64,000 nucleotides of DNA from Flavobacterium sp. GTDB lineage: Bacteria; Bacteroidota; Bacteroidia; Flavobacteriales; Flavobacteriaceae. The stretch is taken from NCBI GenBank assembly GCA_029946065.1, contig JAQSDU010000015.1, positions 107,686-171,685 of the forward strand, in the 5' to 3' direction. Every line of letters begins with the position of its first letter. Position 1 is the stretch's first letter. The notes under the pieces were generated by a model. It searched no databases and was not told where the DNA came from. It saw only the letters and a list, made by a program, of their open reading frames with translations. A program made the position numbers and the translations under genes. Below are positions 56,862-63,948 of the stretch, one piece after another.

Positions 56862-56931
56862 GATAGACGGATAGATGAAAGATGATATACAATAGATAAA
56901 ATTTTTCAAATCTATTATCTATCCGCCTATT
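56862..56931. repeat. Inverted repeat between FadJ/FadN-like and thiolase genes
   Basis: Arms 56862-56882 and 56911-56931 match at 17 of 21 positions as reverse complements; the core CGGATAGAT is shared with the inverted repeat at 55511. Confidence 0.6.
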
Positions 56932-56945
56932 TTCTATTATCTCAT

Positions 56946-59336
56946 TTAATTTCTCAACGGTTTTCCCTTAGTCAACATAAACTGAATACGTTCCAAAGTC
57001 TTACGTTCTGTACATAAACTCAAGAATGCTTCACGCTCAATATCAAGTAGATATTGTTCACTTACCAACGTTGGTTCTGACAAATCACCGCCAGCCATCA
57101 CATAAGCGAGTTTATTGGCAATCTTCTTGTCATGATCCGAAATATATTTTCCGGCAGTCATTTGGTCTGTACCGACTAAGAACATGCCGAGCGCTTGTTT
57201 ACCGAGTGCTTTAATATCTTTTCTATGGATGGGTTGTGTATAACCGGCTTCTGCCATCAATAAAGCGTGTTTTTTTGCTTCGGCAATTTGCCTGTCTTTG
57301 TTTACTACAACAATGTCTTTCCCGTGTTGTAATACACCGGTATCAAATGCTTCATAAGCCGAGGTGGATACTTTTGCCATCGCAATTGCCAAGAAATATT
57401 CTTGTAAGACATTCAGCTCAACGTCATTTTTATGGAATAGATCAGAAGCACGCAATGCCATTTCTTTAGAACCGCCGCCGCCCGGAATTACGCCCACACC
57501 AAATTCAACCAAACCGATGTAAGATTCTGCCGCAGCTACAACTTTATCAGCATGCATGCTCATTTCGCAGCCGCCGCCCAAAGTCATGCCGTGTGGTGCA
57601 ACAATTACCGGAATCGATGAATAGCGCACGCGCATCATTGTATCCTGGAACATTTTGATAGCCATATTAAGTTCGTCATATTCTTGTTCGACAGCCATCA
57701 TAAAAATCATTCCGATGTTGGCACCAACGGTAAAATTCGCTGCCTGATTGCCAATTACTAGGCCGGAATATTCTTTTTCAGCCAAATCAATCGCTTTGTT
57801 GATGCCTTGTAAAACGTCACCGCCAATGGTATTCATTTTGGAGCGAAATTCTAAATTCAGAATCCCATCGCCCAAATCCTGAATGATTGCGCCTGAATTG
57901 CCCCATATTTTTTTGTTTTCTCGGATGTTATTCAGGATAATAAATGCATCCTGGCCAGGAATTTTCTTTTGCGATTTTGATGGGATGTCGTAATAATAGG
58001 AAGCACCTTCTTTTACGCTGTAAAAATTCGTACTTCCCGATGCCAGCATTTCGTCAATCCATTCGGCATTTGATAAACCTTCAGCTTTAAGAAGTTCGAT
58101 TCCTTTTTCGACACCAACGGCATCCCAAATTTCAAACGGACCATTTTCCCAACCGAAACCGGCCTTCATGGCATCGTCAATTTTGTATAAATCGTCTGAT
58201 ATTTCCGGAATTCTGTTGGAAACATAGGCAAACATGGCGCCGAAACTTTTGCGGTAGAATTCACCTGCTTTGTCTTTCCCTTTGATTAAAACCTTAAAAC
58301 GGTCAATTGGTTTATCGATGGTTTTGGTTAATTCTAAAGTCGCAAAAGATGCTTTTTTAGCAGCCCGATACTCCATCGTATCCAAATCAAGTGACAAAAT
58401 ATCTTTGTCCACTTTTTTATAAAATCCTTGACCGGTTTTACTTCCCAGCCATTTGTTTTCCAGCATTTTGGTAATAAAATCCGGTAATTTGAACAAATCG
58501 TGGGCTTCATCATTCGGAACGCCTTCGTACAATCCGTTAGCAACATGAACGAGTGTGTCCAATCCAACAACATCAACTGTTCTGAAAGTCGCAGATTTTG
58601 GTCTGCCGATGACAGGACCGGTGAGTTTATCGACTTCTTCAATGGTTAACCCCATTTCTTTTACCAAATGGAATAGGCTTTGAATGCCGAAAATCCCAAT
58701 GCGATTTCCAATAAATGCGGGCGTATCTTTGGCAACAACCGAAGTTTTTCCGAGGAATTTCTCCCCATAATTGCTCAAGAAATCCAACACTTCCGAGGAA
58801 GTTCTCGGACTGGGAATAATTTCGAATAATTTCAAATAGCGCGCCGGATTGAAGAAATGCGTGCCGCAAAAATGCTGCTGAAAATCTTCACTTCGACCTT
58901 CACTCATAAAATGAATTGGAATTCCTGAGGTATTCGACGTAATAAGTGTTCCCGGTTTTCTGAATTTTTCAATTTGCTCAAAAACTTGTTTTTTGATGTC
59001 CAACCTTTCAACTACAACTTCAATAATCCAATCTGCATCAGCGATTTTTGCCAAATCATCGGTTGTATTTCCGGTTGCAATTCTGCTTGCGAATTTTTGG
59101 TGGTAAATTGGTGAAGGTTTTGATTTCAAGGCATTCGCCAAATGTTCATTGACTATTCGATTGCGAACAATCTTACTTTCTAAAGTGAATCCTTTTTTAG
59201 CTTCGGCTTCGGTCAGTTCACGCGGCGCAATGTCGAGTAAAAGTACTTCGACGCCAATGTTGGCAAAATGGCAGGCAATTCCGGAACCCATGATTCCGGA
59301 GCCTATTACAGCCACTTTTTTAATAACTCTTTTCAT
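56946..59336 (-). CDS. 3-hydroxyacyl-CoA dehydrogenase/enoyl-CoA hydratase fusion (FadN/FadJ-like)
   Basis: 796 aa. The 3-hydroxyacyl-CoA dehydrogenase part comes first: Rossmann GSGIMGSGIACHFANIGVEVLLLD near the N-terminus, THFFNPARYLKLFEIIP and the C-terminal HCDH domain (ending about 430). A crotonase/enoyl-CoA hydratase domain follows (about 470-700; HGMTLGGGCEMSMHADKVVAAAESYIGLVEFGVGVIPGGGG). This order matches FadN of Bacillus rather than FadB/FadJ of E. coli. It catalyses the hydration and second oxidation of beta-oxidation. First structural gene after the MarR regulator. Confidence 0.94.
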   Translation of the reverse strand: MKRVIKKVAVIGSGIMGSGIACHFANIGVEVLLLDIAPRELTEAEAKKGFTLESKIVRNRIVNEHLANALKSKPSPIYHQKFASRIATGNTTDDLAKIADADWIIEVVVERLDIKKQVFEQIEKFRKPGTLITSNTSGIPIHFMSEGRSEDFQQHFCGTHFFNPARYLKLFEIIPSPRTSSEVLDFLSNYGEKFLGKTSVVAKDTPAFIGNRIGIFGIQSLFHLVKEMGLTIEEVDKLTGPVIGRPKSATFRTVDVVGLDTLVHVANGLYEGVPNDEAHDLFKLPDFITKMLENKWLGSKTGQGFYKKVDKDILSLDLDTMEYRAAKKASFATLELTKTIDKPIDRFKVLIKGKDKAGEFYRKSFGAMFAYVSNRIPEISDDLYKIDDAMKAGFGWENGPFEIWDAVGVEKGIELLKAEGLSNAEWIDEMLASGSTNFYSVKEGASYYYDIPSKSQKKIPGQDAFIILNNIRENKKIWGNSGAIIQDLGDGILNLEFRSKMNTIGGDVLQGINKAIDLAEKEYSGLVIGNQAANFTVGANIGMIFMMAVEQEYDELNMAIKMFQDTMMRVRYSSIPVIVAPHGMTLGGGCEMSMHADKVVAAAESYIGLVEFGVGVIPGGGGSKEMALRASDLFHKNDVELNVLQEYFLAIAMAKVSTSAYEAFDTGVLQHGKDIVVVNKDRQIAEAKKHALLMAEAGYTQPIHRKDIKALGKQALGMFLVGTDQMTAGKYISDHDKKIANKLAYVMAGGDLSEPTLVSEQYLLDIEREAFLSLCTERKTLERIQFMLTKGKPLRN

Positions 59337-59382
59337 AAATGTAAAATATATTTTTTAGCGGTCACTTATAGTATTACTTTTT

Positions 59383-59880
59383 TTAGCGGTTATTTTTTCG
59401 AGAAAAACTGTGGTTAGTGGCTATTTCACTTTCTGATTTTTCGCTAGGGGTGAATATGTTTTTATCGATGATCAATTCGTTGATGACCTCGGCGACTTCT
59501 ATAAAATGCGATAATTTTTCGGGTGTAATGTTTTGCCTTACGGTTTCATTGAATTTCAAAACGGTATTTTTAGACAAAGCTCTTTTTTCTTTCCCTAATT
59601 CAGTAAGATAAATCAAGACGCCTCTGCCGTCTTCGGGGTTTTTTTTGCGAATGATAAACTCTTTTTCTTCCATTGATTTGAGTACTCTTGTGATGCTGGT
59701 GGCTTCCATTCCCATTTTCGGACCAAGTGCCGTCGATGGCGTACCATTTTCTTTATCGATGCTTAACAATGCAAAACCTATCGACATTGTAAAGCCGTAT
59801 TTCGTGGCTTCTTCATTATACATCCGGGAAACTGCCTGCCAAGTTGCGCGCAGGATATAATCGATTGTTTTTTCTTTCAT
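59383..59880 (-). CDS. MarR-family transcriptional regulator
   Basis: 165 aa. Winged-helix MarR fold: helices KEKTIDYILRATWQAVSRMYNEEA, recognition region TALGPKMGMEATSITRVLKSMEEKEFI and wing RKKNPEDGRGVLIYLTELGKEK. It is the first gene of the beta-oxidation operon (46 bp before the FadN-like gene) and likely represses it, with release by an acyl-CoA or fatty acid (inferred from context). A palindromic operator lies just upstream at 59913. Confidence 0.93.
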   Translation of the reverse strand: MKEKTIDYILRATWQAVSRMYNEEATKYGFTMSIGFALLSIDKENGTPSTALGPKMGMEATSITRVLKSMEEKEFIIRKKNPEDGRGVLIYLTELGKEKRALSKNTVLKFNETVRQNITPEKLSHFIEVAEVINELIIDKNIFTPSEKSESEIATNHSFSRKNNR

Positions 59881-59900
59881 AGAGATTACTATAACGATTT

Positions 59901-59908
59901 CAAAGATA
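59901..59908 (-). promoter_or_regulatory. -7 box of the MarR/beta-oxidation operon
   Basis: Minus strand TATCTTTG (perfect TAnnTTTG), 20 nt before the ATG at 59880. The palindrome at 59913-59938 occupies the -33 side. Confidence 0.55.
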
Positions 59909-59912
59909 GTAA

Positions 59913-59938
59913 AATTTATTATGCGTGCATAGTAAATT
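59913..59938. promoter_or_regulatory. Palindromic MarR operator
   Basis: A 26-bp near-palindrome: 22 of 26 positions match the reverse complement (halves AATTTATTATGC and GCATAGTAAATT). It lies directly upstream of the -7 box of marR, the classic position for MarR autorepression. Confidence 0.65.
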
Positions 59939-60075
59939 ATATTATTTTTTTATGTATTGCTTATAAAGGTAGGTGATGTATGGAAGAAAAGCAACAGTAA
60001 TTTGCATCATAATTGAGGTATAGCAATAGCTTGACTAATTTTTCTAGCAGACATTATTTTATTACGGCAAACAAA

Positions 60076-60107
60076 TTGGAGATTTTCTATTTTTTTGTAT
60101 AACTTCG
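60076..60107 (+). promoter_or_regulatory. Promoter of the tyrosine recombinase gene, similar to the repeat core
   Basis: TTG (60076-60078), 21-nt spacer, TAACTTCG (60100-60107; 7 of 8 to TAnnTTTG), 38 nt before the ATG at 60146. CAAATTG and the stretch TTCTATTTTTTTGTATAACT closely match the core of the four cassette repeats, differing mainly by six extra bases after TTG. Confidence 0.5.
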
Positions 60108-60145
60108 TAAGATACAAGCTGATAATCTATTTAATACACGCCAAA

Positions 60146-61189
60146 ATGAAGTGGGAAGCAAAAATCATTACGCACAAGAAAGAAAGTCGAATTGTAGTTT
60201 ATTTTGAGCGTAATCCGGATTTGATTACTCGTTTCAAGTTACAAGAAGATGCCAGATGGAGTGTATCACTTGGTGCTTGGCATTTACCAGACACTTTTGA
60301 AAACCGAATAAAATTTAATATTATCCCCGTCCACATTAAAAGGCCTTCGGTCGAAGGGTATGAGCAGATTGAAAAATTCAAGTATTGGCTAATTTCTAAG
60401 CGTTATAGTCAGAATACAATTAAATCTTATGTCGAAGCATTGAAATCCTTTTTGACATTTTTTAATGAAAAATCTATATGTGATATTATTAATGACGACG
60501 TTATACGGTACAATAACGAATACATTAAGAATAATAATCTATCGGCATCCTATCAAAATCAAATTGTCAATGCCATCAAGTTATTTTTTTCGACCATCAG
60601 GGAAACTAAAATCGCGATTGAAAAAATTCATCGCCCAAAAAGGTCTAAAATGTTACCAAATGTTTTGAGTAAAGAAGAAGTGAAGGATATTTTACAGGCG
60701 CATAAAAACATAAAGCACAAAACTATGTTATGTTTGATATACAGTTGTGGTTTGCGTTGCGGAGAATTATTAGCATTAAAACCCGTGAGTATAGATTCAA
60801 AGCGCAACCTCATATTAATAAAAAACGCTAAAGGAAAAAAAGACAGAATAGCGCCATTAAGTCCGAGGATTTTAGAAATGTTGCGTATTTATTATGTAGC
60901 CTATAAGCCTAAGAAATGGTTGTTTGAAGGCGAATTTGTTGGTGAGCCTTATTCAGTAAAAAGTTTACAAAGTGTATTGAAACAGGCCCTTGACAAGGCG
61001 AAGATTACAAAGCCCGTCACTTTGCATTGGTTGCGTCATAGTTATGCAACCCATTTACTTGAAAGTGGTACAGATTTGAGATACATACAAGAATTATTGG
61101 GTCACAACAGTAGTAGAACTACTGAAATTTACACGCATGTAAGCACTCGTAATATTCAACAGATTAAAAGTCCATTTGATGATTTATAA
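60146..61189 (+). CDS. Tyrosine recombinase heading an integron-like cassette array
   Basis: 347 aa from the ATG at 60146. A TTG at 60095 would give 17 more residues but starts inside the -7 region. An N-terminal extension (1-65; MKWEAKIITHKKESRIVVYF) precedes a SAM-like core-binding domain (about 70-155) and the catalytic domain. Catalytic residues: Arg204 in YSCGLRCGELLAL, Lys229 in NAKGKKDR, His294 and Arg297 in LHWLRHSYATHLLESG, His320 in ELLGH and Tyr329 in EIYTHV. All are present, so it should be active. It looks XerC/D-like and lacks the ~20-residue insertion that defines IntI between the Lys and HxxR patches. The cassette array starts 103 bp downstream on the same strand. There are no phage or conjugation genes nearby. 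Confidence 0.9.
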   Translation: MKWEAKIITHKKESRIVVYFERNPDLITRFKLQEDARWSVSLGAWHLPDTFENRIKFNIIPVHIKRPSVEGYEQIEKFKYWLISKRYSQNTIKSYVEALKSFLTFFNEKSICDIINDDVIRYNNEYIKNNNLSASYQNQIVNAIKLFFSTIRETKIAIEKIHRPKRSKMLPNVLSKEEVKDILQAHKNIKHKTMLCLIYSCGLRCGELLALKPVSIDSKRNLILIKNAKGKKDRIAPLSPRILEMLRIYYVAYKPKKWLFEGEFVGEPYSVKSLQSVLKQALDKAKITKPVTLHWLRHSYATHLLESGTDLRYIQELLGHNSSRTTEIYTHVSTRNIQQIKSPFDDL

Positions 61190-61291
61190 AATAAATGCTA
61201 TCTTGGTAGAAGAAATATGGATTTGCCATTTATCAGACATATCTACTCGCAAGAATGTGTATATTGCTGAAAATGTAAGACATATAAACGA

Positions 61292-61301
61292 GTTGGGCGA
61301 T
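61292..61301 (+). other. attI-like boundary: start of cassette 1
   Basis: GTTGGGCGAT here is the exact reverse complement of ATCGCCCAAC at 61650-61659, which ends cassette 1. It fits GTTRRRY. The left flank (AAACGA) is unlike the GCGGGAC left flank of the four downstream sites, as expected if this is the primary insertion site next to the recombinase gene. Confidence 0.6.
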
Positions 61302-61327
61302 ATTGCGCAAAGATCGCGTTAAACAAA

Positions 61328-61633
61328 ATGAGAGTTGAATTAAATATAGAGACTATTAGTTTGTGGAAAAGAGCAATTATAATTTGTTCAATCCTTTTAT
61401 GCTCCATTTTAATCTTCGAATGTTCATCAATTTTACGATATTCATCGTGGCATGATTTCTATAAATATGGTGTTCTCTTAGGTTATAGTTTGTTAGGTTG
61501 CTCAATCGGTTTTTCTGGATTAAATATAATTTTGGTATGTATTTACGAGCGAAGCATGAGTCTAAAAAAAATTGGAATACTTTTTCTAAGTTTGTCGCCC
61601 ATAATATATTTATTCTGGGTAACATTGGTGTAA
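61328..61633 (+). CDS. Cassette 1: small membrane protein
   Basis: 101 aa with three likely TM helices (about 14-31, 47-70, 80-99) and few charges. No homologous family recognised and no signal peptidase site. It is the only gene in the 489-bp cassette and stops 20 bp before the repeat. Expression is probably from the recombinase promoter or read-through. Confidence 0.65.
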   Translation: MRVELNIETISLWKRAIIICSILLCSILIFECSSILRYSSWHDFYKYGVLLGYSLLGCSIGFSGLNIILVCIYERSMSLKKIGILFLSLSPIIYLFWVTLV

Positions 61634-61652
61634 TGTACTGAAAATCAACATC

Positions 61653-61787
61653 GCCCAACAGCAGTTTCACTCCAGAGCGGCCTTTTGTGCAAAATTGTTC
61701 TACTTTTTTTCATAACTTCGTTCTCGGTCACCGAAAGTACTCACATCCAAAACCGCCGCACCGGCGTGAAGCTGCGGGACGTTATGC
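61653..61787 (+). repeat. attC-like repeat 1 (end of cassette 1)
   Basis: 135 bp from GCCCAAC (RYYYAAC) to GTTATGC. Arms 61661-61681 and 61755-61775 (21 nt each) pair at 17 of 21 positions. The central core holds TAACTTCG (61713-61720) and GGTCACCGAAAG. The likely crossover is after the G at 61781. Confidence 0.8.
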
Positions 61788-61802
61788 GCTATCGGAGCGC
61801 CG

Positions 61803-62435
61803 ATGCCGAATCAACATATGAGTAAATCCCGTTTTGATAATACAGACTTAGAAAACTTAATAAGTAATTTACGAGGAGAGATTGGAGTAATTATTCAATC
61901 TTGGACGCTTATGCGAGATTTATTATTTGAGTATCGAAGTCTGTGTAGTGATGACTTTATCAAAGATTCACAAAACAATAAATTGTCAAAACTTCATTTG
62001 CTGAAAAAGAAAGTTGAAAATGAAATAATCGCAGCGTTATCGGAATTAGGAGAAAAAAAATATAGATACGTAAATTTTTATTTTGCAACCGCAAAGCTAA
62101 ATGCTTATAAAGCAGATGCTGATGAATTTGAAAACTTTTTAAAATTAAAAAATATTAGGGCTAAAAGGCATGAATTTATAAGTCATAAAGATTTACCGGC
62201 TACTTTTGACGAACAAGTTGGAGAATATAGAATTGAGTACTTTACACTGTTAAGAGCTATTTGTAAAGCTGTAATTCTAATGAAAAAAATAGATAAACAA
62301 TTCATTGGCATAAATTCAAAATATCAATGGATAGAAATTCGAAAAAGAAGATATGATTACTCACTTTCAGCACGAGCAGCATATTTGCTTTTACCATACA
62401 TTAAAATAAGTACGACAAATAATGACAGCGCATAA
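61803..62435 (+). CDS. Cassette 2: helical protein with HEPN-like motif
   Basis: 210 aa from the ATG at 61803 (a second ATG at 61818 is possible). Predominantly alpha-helical. RHEFISH at residues 122-128 fits the R-x(4-6)-H RNase motif of HEPN proteins, in the context RAKRHEFISHKDL typical of that fold. HEPN proteins act as toxins or abortive-infection effectors; the assignment rests on this motif and is tentative. The TAA stop (62433-62435) lies inside the terminal GCATAAC box, so gene and recombination site overlap. Confidence 0.65.
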   Translation: MPNQHMSKSRFDNTDLENLISNLRGEIGVIIQSWTLMRDLLFEYRSLCSDDFIKDSQNNKLSKLHLLKKKVENEIIAALSELGEKKYRYVNFYFATAKLNAYKADADEFENFLKLKNIRAKRHEFISHKDLPATFDEQVGEYRIEYFTLLRAICKAVILMKKIDKQFIGINSKYQWIEIRKRRYDYSLSARAAYLLLPYIKISTTNNDSA

Positions 62436-62563
62436 CAGCAGTTTTGCGAAATTGCCTGATTTAGTGCAAAATAGAACTAGTTTTTTATTAACTTCGTTCA
62501 CGGTCACCGAAAGTACTCGGCTCCGAAATTCCGGCAACTTCGCAAAGCTGCGGGACGTTGGGT
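62430..62563 (+). repeat. attC-like repeat 2 (end of cassette 2)
   Basis: 134 bp from GCATAAC to GTTGGGT. Arms 62438-62456 and 62533-62551 pair at 17 of 19 positions, with a different stem sequence from repeat 1 but matched changes in both arms. AGCGCATAAC (62427-62436) is the exact reverse complement of GTTATGCGCT (61781-61790) at the start of cassette 2. TAACTTCG at 62489-62496. Confidence 0.8.
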
Positions 62564-62593
62564 GTGATTTTTAAGAAAAATCCGTTTCAGAAT

Positions 62594-62623
62594 TTGCTTA
62601 GTTACCAAAAAATGGTAACTTTG
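62594..62623 (+). promoter_or_regulatory. ParDE promoter with palindromic operator
   Basis: TTG (62594-62596), 19-nt spacer, TAACTTTG (62616-62623): a full Bacteroidota promoter. AGTTACC (62600-62606) and GGTAACT (62614-62620) form a perfect 7-bp inverted repeat lying between and over the promoter boxes, as expected for ParD autorepression. Confidence 0.7.
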
Positions 62624-62639
62624 TGTAAATTTAAATGTC

Positions 62640-62891
62640 ATGGGGAAAAACACATCAATATCATTGGGGAATCATTTTGAAAGCTTTATTGAATATTCTC
62701 TATCAAAAGGCAGGTTTCAAAATGCAAGTGAAATAGTTAGAGCAGGATTAAGACTACTCGAAGAAGAAGAAAATAAAATTGTAGTTCTGAGAAACGCGAT
62801 TCAAGAAGGAATCGATAGTGGACTAGTTCAGAATTTTGATCCAAAAAAACATCTTGAAGAATTAAAAGCAAAACGAAAAGCAAATGGCTAA
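62640..62891 (+). CDS. Cassette 3: ParD-type antitoxin
   Basis: 83 aa. N-terminal ribbon-helix-helix (NTSISLGNHFESFIEYSLSKGRFQNASEIVRAGLRLLEEEE), typical of ParD, and a charged C-terminal tail (HLEELKAKRKANG) that would wrap the toxin. It should neutralise ParE and repress its own promoter at 62600. It overlaps the toxin gene by 8 nt. Confidence 0.93.
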   Translation: MGKNTSISLGNHFESFIEYSLSKGRFQNASEIVRAGLRLLEEEENKIVVLRNAIQEGIDSGLVQNFDPKKHLEELKAKRKANG

Positions 62892-63177
62892 TTATCTATT
62901 GACTTATAAAGCTTTAGATGATTTAGCTGATATTTGGAATTATACTTTTGACGAATGGTCTGAAAATCAGGCTGAAAAATATTATTTATTGCTACTTGAT
63001 TCTTGCCAAGAAATCGCTGACAATCCGAAAAGAGGAAAAAAATATGAAATTGGGATTAAAGATGTTTTAGGATTTAAGTCAAATGAACATATAATTTTTT
63101 ACCGAATTATCTCCAGCGATGAAATTGAAGTTGCAAGAATATTGCATGGCAGAATGGATTTAAAAAGTAAAATCTGA
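62884..63177 (+). CDS. Cassette 3: RelE/ParE-family toxin
   Basis: 97 aa with the ParE pattern YLLTYKALDDLADIWNYTFDEWSENQAEKYYLLLLDSCQEIADNP, then GFKSNEHIIFYRI and a closing IEVARILHGRMDL. ParE toxins poison DNA gyrase; some family members cut mRNA instead. Translationally coupled to ParD. Toxin-antitoxin cassettes are common in chromosomal integrons, where they stabilise the array. Confidence 0.93.
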   Translation: MANYLLTYKALDDLADIWNYTFDEWSENQAEKYYLLLLDSCQEIADNPKRGKKYEIGIKDVLGFKSNEHIIFYRIISSDEIEVARILHGRMDLKSKI

Positions 63178-63187
63178 TAAAACCAAC

Positions 63188-63323
63188 ACCCAACAGCGGT
63201 TACAAGAAATTGCGGCCTTTAAGTGCAAAATTGTTCTACTTTTTTTCATAACTTCGTTTTAGGTCACCGAAAGAACTCGGCTCCGAAATAGCCGCAACTT
63301 CGTGTAGCCGCGGGACGTTGGCT
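63188..63323 (+). repeat. attC-like repeat 3 (end of cassette 3)
   Basis: 136 bp from ACCCAAC (RYYYAAC) to GTTGGCT. Arms 63196-63216 and 63291-63311 pair at 18 of 21 positions with a third stem sequence. AACACCCAAC (63185-63194) matches the reverse complement of the cassette start GTTGGGTGTG (62557-62566) at 9 of 10. TAACTTCG at 63249-63256. Confidence 0.8.
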
Positions 63324-63363
63324 GCAATTAGCCCGCGAAACGTTTAAAAACAAATAAATTAAA

Positions 63364-63780
63364 ATGAAAAAAATTGCAATCTTATTTTTGACTTTGTTAT
63401 TTACAAATCTATTTTACGCACAATCAAATATTAATGAAGCGAAAAATTTGATTATTGGTAATTGGATTTTGTCAACAACCACTTCAATATATGAGGGAAA
63501 AAACGGTATTAGTGAAATAGCAATAGGAACTTGTAGCTATTGTGAAAAAATAAATTTTAAAAATGATTTCACAGTTGAAGTGAATACTTCTAAAGATTTG
63601 TTTCAAAACTATAAATGGAAAATAGTTGGCGATAAGATATATTTTGAACCAATTGATATAAAGTCAAAATATAAATTTTTTATTGAAGAATATTTACTTC
63701 GTTTTGCAAATACAGAATCAACAGAAGTTGAATTAGTAAGCGAAAATGGTAAACGAATAATTACATTAAAAAAACAATAA
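63364..63780 (+). CDS. Cassette 4: secreted lipocalin-like protein
   Basis: 138 aa. Signal peptide about 1-20 (ending TNLFYAQ), then a beta-rich domain beginning LIIGNWILSTTTSIYEG, the G-x-W pattern of lipocalin-like domains, with a CSYC motif that may form a disulphide. Exported to the periplasm or surface; ligand unknown. It stops 4 bp before the repeat. Confidence 0.75.
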   Translation: MKKIAILFLTLLFTNLFYAQSNINEAKNLIIGNWILSTTTSIYEGKNGISEIAIGTCSYCEKINFKNDFTVEVNTSKDLFQNYKWKIVGDKIYFEPIDIKSKYKFFIEEYLLRFANTESTEVELVSENGKRIITLKKQ

Positions 63781-63784
63781 CTGC

Positions 63785-63920
63785 AGCCAACAGCAGTTTC
63801 ACTCCAGAGCGGCCTTTTTGTGCAAAATTGTTCTACTTTTTTTCATAACTTCGTTTGCGGTCACCGAAAGTACTCGCATCCAAAACTGCCGCACCGGCGT
63901 GAAGCTGCGGGACGTTAGCT
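63785..63920 (+). repeat. attC-like repeat 4 (end of cassette 4)
   Basis: 136 bp from AGCCAAC to GTTAGCT. Arms 63793-63813 and 63888-63908 are identical to those of repeat 1, and the whole unit differs from repeat 1 at only a few positions between the end boxes. TGCAGCCAAC (63782-63791) is the exact reverse complement of the cassette 4 start GTTGGCTGCA (63317-63326). Confidence 0.8.
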
Positions 63921-63948
63921 GCAATATTTATACAACAAACCGTAGAAA

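Noticed and set aside
60000..60070. A complete fifth attC-like repeat upstream of the recombinase gene
   Set aside because: Only AGCAG and GGC fragments and the core promoter-like block match; no RYYYAAC/GTTRRRY boxes or paired arms.
60095..60145. Longer recombinase starting at TTG 60095
   Set aside because: That start lies inside the -7 box region; the ATG at 60146 gives the usual MKWEA start.
61653..63920. CRISPR-like spaced repeats
   Set aside because: The repeats are ~135 bp, strongly palindromic with covarying arms, and separated by 470-640 bp of coding DNA; no cas genes.
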